Source: Bacteroidota bacterium
GTDB lineage: Bacteria > Bacteroidota > Bacteroidia > B-17B0 > B-17BO
Direction: 5' to 3'
NCBI GenBank assembly: GCA_947462425.1
Contig: CANHPI010000213.1
Span: 1 to 5,276 of the forward strand
Length of the DNA: 5,276 nucleotides
Both the position numbers and the translations under genes were made by a program. Of the stretch, positions 1-5,276 are shown piece by piece (positions within the stretch are counted from its first letter, which is position 1; every line of letters starts with the position of its first letter). A model generated the notes under the pieces. It did no database searches. It was not told the DNA's origin and saw only the letters and a program-made list of their open reading frames with translations.

Positions 1-1
1 T

Positions 2-802
2 ACCATTACTCCTGCTGAACCAGGCTCAGATATTTTAATTGCTTTATTAGCTGACTTAGGTTTTGAAAGCTTTACCCAAAACGACACCGGCGTTGATGCC
101 TACATACAAGAAGAATTTGAAAATGAAGAACTAGTAAAAGAATTATCATTTGAAGATTTTACATTTTCATATGTAAGAACTCTGATTCCTAAAACAAATT
201 GGAACGAAGAGTGGGAGAAAAACTTTACTCCTGTTTATGTGGATGATTTAGTTTGTATTAGAGCCCATTTTCATCCAGGCTCAGAAAATGTAAAACATGA
301 TATAATCATTACTCCAAAAATGAGTTTTGGAACTGGGCATCATGATACAACATGGTTGGTTAGCAAAACAATGTTTAGTCTTGACTTTAAAAACACTTCT
401 GTTTTAGACATGGGTTGTGGAACTGGAATTTTGGCTATTTTAGCCAAACAACTTGGTGCTACTAAAATTTTAGGAATTGATATTGATGATTGGAGTATAG
501 AAAATTCTATTGAAAATGCAGCAATCAATAATGCTTCAGAAATTGTATTTACAAAAGGCGACGCATCAAGTTTACCAACAACCCAAACGTTTGAAATTAT
601 ACTAGCCAACATCAATAAAAACGTATTAAAAAAAGATTTACCAGCTTACTTTACTTGTCTTAAAAAAGATGGCGTTTTATTGCTAAGTGGTTTTTTCACA
701 ACTGATGTAGACGAGTTAAAACAATTAGCACAAACTACAGGATTTGAATTTATTGAAAGCTACAAAAAAAATGAATGGGCCGTTATTAAATTAAAAAAAT
801 AA
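2..802 (+). CDS. prmA: Ribosomal protein L11 methyltransferase PrmA (5' end cut by window)
   Basis: This is a class I S-adenosylmethionine-dependent methyltransferase; in characterised homologues it methylates lysine and N-terminal amino groups of ribosomal protein L11 in the cytoplasm. The frame is open from base 2, and 266 residues are visible. Numbering from the first visible codon, an N-terminal L11-recognition domain covers about 1-75 and includes the linker NWNEEWEKNFTP. The family hallmark FGTGHHDTT is at 109-117, SAM motif I VLDMGCGTG at 134-142, the acidic post-I strand GIDIDD at about 158-163, and LANINKN, the Bacteroidota form of the catalytic-loop motif, at about 201-207. The visible start reads TITPAEPGSDILIALLADLGFESF, so only about 8-15 residues are missing upstream. 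The in-frame GTG at 239 is a valine codon inside the gene and not the start. The stop is 6 bases before the next gene, which suggests co-transcription. Identification is very secure. Confidence 0.97.
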   Translation, partial: TITPAEPGSDILIALLADLGFESFTQNDTGVDAYIQEEFENEELVKELSFEDFTFSYVRTLIPKTNWNEEWEKNFTPVYVDDLVCIRAHFHPGSENVKHDIIITPKMSFGTGHHDTTWLVSKTMFSLDFKNTSVLDMGCGTGILAILAKQLGATKILGIDIDDWSIENSIENAAINNASEIVFTKGDASSLPTTQTFEIILANINKNVLKKDLPAYFTCLKKDGVLLLSGFFTTDVDELKQLAQTTGFEFIESYKKNEWAVIKLKK

Positions 803-808
803 ATGTAA

Positions 809-1309
809 ATGAATCCAACTTTTACGGAAATACAAAAATTTAATAAATGGTGGATGTATATTTTATTTTCTGCTCCTTTTTTATTTGTTAGTTTTTCATT
901 TCTTTTAGTGCAACTTAATTTAATTGTGCCGAAAGGTGAAGAAAAATCACCAATCGAAATTATCATTATACTAATTTTTTGTCTTTTATTTTTAACTTGG
1001 GGAATTAGCACTTCTTTAATAACACAAATAAATGAAAAAGGCATCAGCGCTCAATTTAAAGGCATTCCATTTTGCAAAAAACAATTTTTATGGGATGAAA
1101 TTCAATCAATAAATGTAATAGAGTATTCTCCATTAGCTGATTATGGAGGTTGGGGAGTAAGATATAGTTTAACAAAAAACGGTTGGTGTTATAATATATC
1201 TGGAAAAATTGGAATAAAGATTATTGGAATAAATAATAAACCTTTCTTAATTGGAACCCAACAAAAAGAAGAAGCTGAAAAAATAATCAAACACTATTTT
1301 AATAAATAA
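809..1309 (+). CDS. Two-helix membrane protein of unknown function with a PH-like C-terminal region
   Basis: The product has 166 residues. A short N-terminal segment (FTEIQKFNKWW) leads into a first hydrophobic helix at about 15-40. A charged loop (PKGEEKSP) follows, then a second helix at about 49-70. The remaining ~95 residues are soluble and rich in beta-strand-forming residues. This region carries WDEI at 95-98, a striking YSPLADYGGWGVRYS at 106-120, and LIGTQ at 147-151, followed by a short basic helix to the end. From memory this resembles a widespread uncharacterised family (possibly DUF6141) and small membrane proteins with bacterial PH-like domains, but I could not search for it. The helix hairpin should place both ends on the same side of the inner membrane, probably the cytoplasm. 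The start is the ATG at 809, directly after a minimal ATG-TAA at 803-808. Position between prmA and the FAD dehydrogenase, with 6- and 4-base gaps, suggests an operon but gives no functional clue. Confidence 0.6.
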   Translation: MNPTFTEIQKFNKWWMYILFSAPFLFVSFSFLLVQLNLIVPKGEEKSPIEIIIILIFCLLFLTWGISTSLITQINEKGISAQFKGIPFCKKQFLWDEIQSINVIEYSPLADYGGWGVRYSLTKNGWCYNISGKIGIKIIGINNKPFLIGTQQKEEAEKIIKHYFNK

Positions 1310-1313
1310 AATA

Positions 1314-2717
1314 ATGACTTACACTAAAATAAATTCAAATCACATAAGCTTATTAAAGCAAATTGTAGATGCTGCAGATGTTTTAACTGATGATGATAAT
1401 TTAGAAAAATATGGCAAAGACGAAACAGAGGATTTACTATATAAGCCCGAAGTTGTTGTCAAACCTAAAACCGTTAGTCAGATTTCGGAAATCATGAAAT
1501 TGGCTAATGCAAACAATATCACTGTTACCGCGCGTGGTTCTGGCACAGGCTTAAGCGGTGGTGCATTACCAATACATGGTGGGATTATAATTAGCATGGA
1601 ACGTTTTAATAATATCCTGAAAATAGATGAACGCAATTTACAAGCAACTGTTGAACCAGGGGTTATAAATTATATATTTCAAGAAGAAGTTAAAAAAGTG
1701 GGATTATTTTATCCTCCTGATCCTGCAAGCTGGGGAAGTTGTTCATTAGGTGGCAACGTAGCACACAGCAGCGGTGGACCAAAAGCAGTTAAATACGGAA
1801 CTACCAGAGATTATGTTTTAAATATTGAAATGGTGCTACCTAATGGTGATATTATTTGGACTGGTGCAAATACATTAAAGTATTCAACAGGCTATAATTT
1901 AACGCATTTAATGATAGGGAGTGAAGGGACTTTAGGTATTATTACTAAAATTGTTTTTAAATTAATTCCTCTACCAAAACACGATTTACTAATGTTAGTT
2001 CCATTTACCTCTGCTGAAAAAGCATGTGAGGCTGTTGGAGCAACTTTTAGAGCAGGTATCACTCCAAGCGCCATGGAATTTATGGAACGCGATGCCATTG
2101 ATTGGAGTATTAAATACGCCGGCGAAGTAAATTTTACAATTAAACCAGAATGGCAAGCATTATTGTTGATTGAAGTAGATGGAAATAATATGGATGTATT
2201 ATTTAATGATTGTGAAACCATCAGTAATATAATGACTGAACACGGTTGTGATGATATTTTAATGGCCGATAGTGCTGAACAAAAATCATCTTTATGGAAA
2301 ATAAGACGTAAAGTTGGAGAAGCTGTAAAAAGCAATTCGGTTTATAAAGAAGAAGATACCGTGGTGCCAAGAGCAGAGTTGCCTTTACTTTTAAAAGGTG
2401 TAAAAGAAATAGGTGCTAAATACGGTTTTAAAAGTGTTTGCTACGGGCATGCAGGTGATGGAAATTTACACGTTAACATCATAAAAGGCGATTTATCAGA
2501 TTCGGTTTGGGAAACGGAATTACCAAAAGGTATTATAGAAATATTTGAACTATGCAAAAAATTGGGTGGTACAATTAGCGGTGAGCATGGCATTGGCTTG
2601 GTTCAAAAAGATTACTTATCAATTGTATTTCCGGAATATCAATTAGAATTAATGAGAAACATAAAAAAACTATTTGATCCAAATTTAATTTTAAACCCAG
2701 GTAAAATGGTTTTTTAA
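1314..2717 (+). CDS. FAD-linked 2-hydroxyacid dehydrogenase, GlcD-like
   Basis: This 467-residue protein belongs to the vanillyl-alcohol-oxidase/GlcD group, which oxidises 2-hydroxyacids such as glycolate or D-lactate to 2-oxoacids using FAD. The N-terminal FAD-binding domain (about 40-215) carries the pyrophosphate loop ARGSGTGLSGGA at 73-84, ATVEPGV at 111-117, the stretch 132-166 with PPDPAS and SLGGNVAHSSGGP, and TGYNLTHLMIGSEGTLG at 192-208. The C-terminal FAD-oxidase domain has WKIRRKVGEA (328-337), EDTVVPRAELP, the metal-site motif HAGDGNLHVN at 379-388, SGEHGIG at 422-428, and the typical ending DPNLILNPGK at 455-464. His379, His386 and Glu424 match in spacing the zinc ligands known from D-2-hydroxyglutarate dehydrogenase. 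The EDTVVPR segment looks more like GlcD than like that enzyme. There is no C-terminal iron-sulfur domain, and no glcE or glcF in the window, so the substrate and electron acceptor remain undetermined. It starts 4 bases after the preceding stop. Family assignment is secure; substrate is not. Confidence 0.93.
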   Translation: MTYTKINSNHISLLKQIVDAADVLTDDDNLEKYGKDETEDLLYKPEVVVKPKTVSQISEIMKLANANNITVTARGSGTGLSGGALPIHGGIIISMERFNNILKIDERNLQATVEPGVINYIFQEEVKKVGLFYPPDPASWGSCSLGGNVAHSSGGPKAVKYGTTRDYVLNIEMVLPNGDIIWTGANTLKYSTGYNLTHLMIGSEGTLGIITKIVFKLIPLPKHDLLMLVPFTSAEKACEAVGATFRAGITPSAMEFMERDAIDWSIKYAGEVNFTIKPEWQALLLIEVDGNNMDVLFNDCETISNIMTEHGCDDILMADSAEQKSSLWKIRRKVGEAVKSNSVYKEEDTVVPRAELPLLLKGVKEIGAKYGFKSVCYGHAGDGNLHVNIIKGDLSDSVWETELPKGIIEIFELCKKLGGTISGEHGIGLVQKDYLSIVFPEYQLELMRNIKKLFDPNLILNPGKMVF

Positions 2718-2722
2718 AAATT

Positions 2723-2752
2723 TTGAAACCAGAATTTTATTAAATATATTTG
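2723..2752 (+). promoter_or_regulatory. Bacteroidota-type housekeeping promoter for the T9SS cargo gene
   Basis: A TTG at 2723-2725 is followed after exactly 19 bases by TATATTTG at 2745-2752. This matches the Bacteroidota sigma-ABfr consensus TTG-N19-TAnnTTTG. It sits in the only sizeable intergenic gap of the window, 23 bases before the ATG at 2776. Transcription should start near 2757-2760, leaving a very short, AT-rich 5' leader without a Shine-Dalgarno sequence, as is usual in this phylum. By eye I found no other full TAnnTTTG match on the + strand of the window. The call rests on sequence match and position only. Confidence 0.8.
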
Positions 2753-2775
2753 ATAAACTATTAAAACACAAATAC

Positions 2776-3837
2776 ATGAAAAAAACTTTACTTTCAATAT
2801 TCACTATTTTGGGGTTAGCAATGACTTCTCAAACCTTAACTCAAGCAAATCATGCACCAACTGTTGGATTTAACTATGAATTGTTTCAATGTGATACTAC
2901 TGGTATAGTTGGTGGTGCTAGTGGTTCAGGAGCTGTTTGGAATTTTACTTCTTTAAACACAACAACATTAGCTGTAGCTAATTATTCTACAGTTGTTCCT
3001 ACAAATACAGCATATGCATCATCAGACGCAGCTGTAACAGCATCTTCAAGCGATATATCTTATTTTAAATCAAGTGTTTCAGATTTAAAATATTATGGCG
3101 GCGATCTTTCTTTTGGATTAATTAGTGGAACTATCACTTATTCAATACCTGCGATTTATGCAACTTATCCCTTGACGCTTAATACAACTACAACATCTAC
3201 TCCTTCTGGTTCTGTCACAGTTTTTGGGAATACTGGTCCAATTGGAGGTAATGTTAATGTAATTGCTGATGGTATAGGAACATTAAATATAGATGCACCT
3301 GGAGCAGCAGCTGGCTCAACATTAAAATCATTTTCAGATGTAATTCGAGTTAAAACGACAGAAGAGTTATATGGTAATGTTACTCTTGCTTTTCCTCCTA
3401 TAGCGATTACTTTTACTGTAAATAGAGTTAATTATGATTTTTATTCTCCAAGTGCATCAAAGGCACCTATTTTATCAATTGCTAACTTTACCGCAAACTT
3501 AAATTCAATATCAGGACAAACAGTAAACATTGTAAAAAATGTTACAGTACAAAAAGATTATAATGTTGTTGGAATTAATGAATCTCAAAAAGAAGACGTT
3601 CAATTATCTGTTTTTCCTAACCCAGCAACAACCTTAATTAATTTTACAACTACAAGCCCCGAAGCTACTAAAGTAATTGCTTATGATATAACAGGTAAAA
3701 TTATTGGTACAGAATTAATAGAATCAGGCAAATCTAAAATGAATATAAGTAATTTTACTTCTGGAATTTATATTTACCATGTTGTTGGCAAAAACAACCA
3801 AATATTAAAGTCCGGCAAATTTGCGGTGAGTAAATAA
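2776..3837 (+). CDS. Secreted protein with T9SS type A C-terminal sorting domain, function unknown
   Basis: The 353-residue product begins with a Sec signal peptide: MKK, then a hydrophobic core at about 5-16. Likely cleavage is after Ser18, leaving Gln19 as the new N-terminus; glutamine at this place fits the known Bacteroidota preference for N-terminal pyroglutamate. The mature part (about 19-264) is rich in Thr, Ser, Asn, Ala and Gly with beta-type alternation. It has one cysteine (Cys39), in YELFQCDTTG, followed by a Gly/Ser-rich stretch and WNF (55-57). DGIGTL (165-170) and VIRVKTTE (189-196) are further conserved-looking spots that I associate, from memory, with uncharacterised Bacteroidota secreted proteins. 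A linker leads to the sorting domain at about 275-353, with VFPNPA at 279-284, AYDITGK, the SGIYIY segment and a basic end. The protein should cross the outer membrane by the type IX system and be surface-attached or released. I see no catalytic motif; an adhesin-like or structural role is only a guess. It has its own promoter upstream and a terminator just downstream. Confidence 0.9.
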   Translation: MKKTLLSIFTILGLAMTSQTLTQANHAPTVGFNYELFQCDTTGIVGGASGSGAVWNFTSLNTTTLAVANYSTVVPTNTAYASSDAAVTASSSDISYFKSSVSDLKYYGGDLSFGLISGTITYSIPAIYATYPLTLNTTTTSTPSGSVTVFGNTGPIGGNVNVIADGIGTLNIDAPGAAAGSTLKSFSDVIRVKTTEELYGNVTLAFPPIAITFTVNRVNYDFYSPSASKAPILSIANFTANLNSISGQTVNIVKNVTVQKDYNVVGINESQKEDVQLSVFPNPATTLINFTTTSPEATKVIAYDITGKIIGTELIESGKSKMNISNFTSGIYIYHVVGKNNQILKSGKFAVSK

Positions 3838-3840
3838 TTT

Positions 3841-5276
3841 ATGAAAAAAAATATTCAAAAAGCCTTATCTGCCAATAGGTGGATGGGCTTTTATTTTTTT
3901 ATAGTAATAAATATAGTTATTTTATCCTCATGTTCAACCGAAAAAGAAAAAACCGTTTTAGTTAGTACACCTCAGGATTTAGAAAAAGAGATTTTAAATC
4001 AATTGACTGTCTTAATTACTAAAGACTCAATTATTTATATTGATTCTATTTCATTAACCTGTTATCAATATTTTAAATCAAGCTATACTAATAATCTATT
4101 ATGGTTTAATCAGTCAAAACTAAACACCAAAGGTGATAGCTTATTTAAATTAATTGAGCGAAGCAACTACTACGGACTTATTCCAACGAGTTATCATTTT
4201 AAGGAGATTAAAACTCATTTAGATTCCATTCATTCAAATAAAGATTTAATTAACGTAACCTCATTAGTAAAGGTCGATTTATTAATGAGTGATGCCTATT
4301 ATTTAATGGGAGCACATTTAAACAAAGGACGTTTTTATTCTGATAGTTTACTATTACAAACTAATTTCAATAAGTTAGATAAAGGTTGGGATAGCGTTTT
4401 ATTTAGTGGATATAATACAGGAAATTTAAAAGCAGCATTAGATTCGTTAGAACCCAAATTTTACAATTACAAAATACTAAAAAAAGAATTAGCAAATATT
4501 TTGAATGATGAATCATTATTTCAAATAGATTCTATTCCATTTGTATCAGAAAAAGACTCGTTAAAAAAAGTACAATTAATAAAATCAAGTTTAATGAAGC
4601 AGGGTTTTTATGATACCACTTCTGCGGCAATTGACAGTATTAAGTTAGCTAAAGCTATAAATAAACTACAAAAAAAATGGTTTATAGAACCTGATGGAAA
4701 AATTGGAAAATACACCAAACAAGCTTTTTCATATAACAGAGAAAAAATTATTAAACAAGTATGCATGACTATGGAACGTTGGCGTTGGGAAAATAAATTT
4801 CCTGATAAATATGCGTTCATTAATATTCCGGCATTTTGGTTAACTGTTTTTGAAAAAGATACTGTAGTGATGCAATCTGCTATTGTTTGTGGTACAACAG
4901 AAAATCAAACTCCCATATTAAAAAGTAAAATTGATCACATGCTAATTTATCCTTATTGGAATGTACCAGTAAGTATTGCCACAAAAGAAATTTTACCAGC
5001 AGTACAAAGAGATACTTCCTACCTAAGAAGAAAAAACTTTGAAGTATTAGGTGCAAAAGATGCTGTTTTAGATTATAAAAAAATACCATGGAAAAAATAC
5101 TCAAAAGATTATTTACCAGTTCGCTTTAGACAGCGCATTGGAGAAGAAAATAGCTTAGGCGTTGTTAAATTTAATTTCAATAATCCTTTCGGCGTTTATT
5201 TGCATGATACTAATTCGAAACGCTACTTTAAAACAAGTAATCGTTCTCAAAGTCACGGTTGTATTCGTTTAGAAAA
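3841..5276 (+). CDS. YcbB-type L,D-transpeptidase lipoprotein (3' end cut by window)
   Basis: The frame is open to the window edge, giving 478 complete residues. Enzymes of this family make 3-3 cross-links between diaminopimelate residues of peptidoglycan in the periplasm. A lipoprotein signal occupies 1-30 (MKKN start, hydrophobic core 17-28) with lipobox LSSC and lipidated Cys31. A YcbB-like scaffold region follows (about 60-230), with W88, YYGLIPTSYH at 110-119 and LDSLEP. A peptidoglycan-binding-like helical region is at about 241-296. The catalytic domain includes MERWRW (311-316), a NIPAFWLTVFEKD strand, YPYWNVPVSI, YLHDT with His455, and SQSHGCIRLE at 469-478, whose Cys474 is the predicted nucleophile. 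Judging from relatives, about 50-90 residues are missing. Residues after Cys31 (STEKEK) do not look like a Bacteroidota surface-export signal, so a periplasm-facing lipoprotein is inferred. Start choice: ATG 3841 gives a basic signal-peptide head; ATG 3883 (Met15) would remove it and lies inside a hairpin. The gene begins 3 bases after the preceding stop. Family assignment is secure. Confidence 0.93.
   Translation, partial: MKKNIQKALSANRWMGFYFFIVINIVILSSCSTEKEKTVLVSTPQDLEKEILNQLTVLITKDSIIYIDSISLTCYQYFKSSYTNNLLWFNQSKLNTKGDSLFKLIERSNYYGLIPTSYHFKEIKTHLDSIHSNKDLINVTSLVKVDLLMSDAYYLMGAHLNKGRFYSDSLLLQTNFNKLDKGWDSVLFSGYNTGNLKAALDSLEPKFYNYKILKKELANILNDESLFQIDSIPFVSEKDSLKKVQLIKSSLMKQGFYDTTSAAIDSIKLAKAINKLQKKWFIEPDGKIGKYTKQAFSYNREKIIKQVCMTMERWRWENKFPDKYAFINIPAFWLTVFEKDTVVMQSAIVCGTTENQTPILKSKIDHMLIYPYWNVPVSIATKEILPAVQRDTSYLRRKNFEVLGAKDAVLDYKKIPWKKYSKDYLPVRFRQRIGEENSLGVVKFNFNNPFGVYLHDTNSKRYFKTSNRSQSHGCIRLE
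3858..3900 (+). terminator. Intrinsic terminator hairpin overlapping the start of the L,D-transpeptidase gene
   Basis: The outer stem pairs AAAAGCC (3858-3864) with GGCTTTT (3886-3892). The inner stem pairs ATCTGCC (3867-3873) with GGTGGAT (3878-3884), including two G-T wobbles, and closes on the loop AATA. T3866-G3885 adds a wobble pair and T3865 is the only bulge. A T-rich tract, A then seven Ts (3893-3900), follows at once. This is the classic shape of a Rho-independent terminator, 20 bases past the stop of the T9SS cargo gene, so it probably ends that transcript. It lies wholly within codons 6-20 of the L,D-transpeptidase frame, whose hydrophobic signal-peptide codons form the T tract. 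Termination strength was not calculated. Confidence 0.7.

Noticed and set aside
340..615. Minus-strand open frame of 91 codons
   Set aside because: It lies opposite the conserved SAM-binding domain of prmA and shows no protein family signature; it is an antisense shadow.
239..802. Start of prmA at the GTG at 239
   Set aside because: The same frame is open back to base 2 and encodes the L11-recognition domain and NWNEEWE linker typical of PrmA, so 239 is an internal valine codon.
760..1044. Minus-strand open frame of 94 codons
   Set aside because: It is antisense to the prmA end and the membrane protein. Its hydrophobic, Ile/Phe-rich look is what the complement of AT-rich membrane-protein codons gives.
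1892..2335. Minus-strand open frame of 147 codons
   Set aside because: It is fully antisense to conserved motifs of the GlcD-like gene, with no promoter or recognisable domain.
2717..2738. Inverted repeat AAAATT...AATTTT after the GlcD-like gene as a terminator or operator
   Set aside because: The arms are six A/T pairs only, too weak for a terminator, and it overlaps the TTG element of the better-supported promoter. Such repeats are common by chance in this base composition.
3785..3823. Possible promoter for the L,D-transpeptidase (TTG at 3785 with CAAATTTG at 3816-3823)
   Set aside because: The downstream element lacks the leading TA of TAnnTTTG and the spacing is 28 bases instead of about 19.
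4608..5104. Two minus-strand open frames (4608-4820 and 4880-5104)
   Set aside because: Both are antisense to the well-supported L,D-transpeptidase frame and have no family features.

Overview
The window is an AT-rich piece of a Bacteroidota chromosome, most likely from the Flavobacteriales or a close relative. Four signs point there: a secreted protein ending in a type IX secretion (T9SS) type A sorting domain; a promoter matching the Bacteroidota consensus TTG-N19-TAnnTTTG; AT-rich start regions with no Shine-Dalgarno sequence; and a YcbB-type L,D-transpeptidase carrying a lipoprotein signal. All five genes are on the + strand. The window is cut inside the first and last genes.

Left part (2-2717): three tightly packed genes, separated by 6 and 4 bases, look like one transcription unit. 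They are prmA (ribosomal protein L11 methyltransferase, missing only its first few codons), a two-helix membrane protein of unknown function, and a GlcD-like FAD-linked 2-hydroxyacid dehydrogenase. Their known or likely functions are not obviously linked, so the cluster may be simple co-transcription.

Middle (2718-3837): a 58-base gap holds a textbook Bacteroidota promoter. It drives a 353-residue secreted protein with a signal peptide and a C-terminal T9SS sorting domain.

Right part (3841-5276): only 3 bases after that gene, a lipoprotein L,D-transpeptidase begins. Its reading frame is open to the window edge, which falls just after the catalytic SHGC motif. A strong intrinsic-terminator hairpin with a T tract (3858-3900) lies inside the first 20 codons of this gene. 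The hairpin probably ends the upstream transcript, yet the next gene's signal peptide is read through it. This is the most unusual local arrangement in the window.

There is no gene-free stretch over 300 bases. I found no RNA gene, mobile element, CRISPR array or clear sign of horizontal transfer, and no multi-gene system that I would call new. The least characterised items are the two-helix membrane protein and the T9SS cargo protein.
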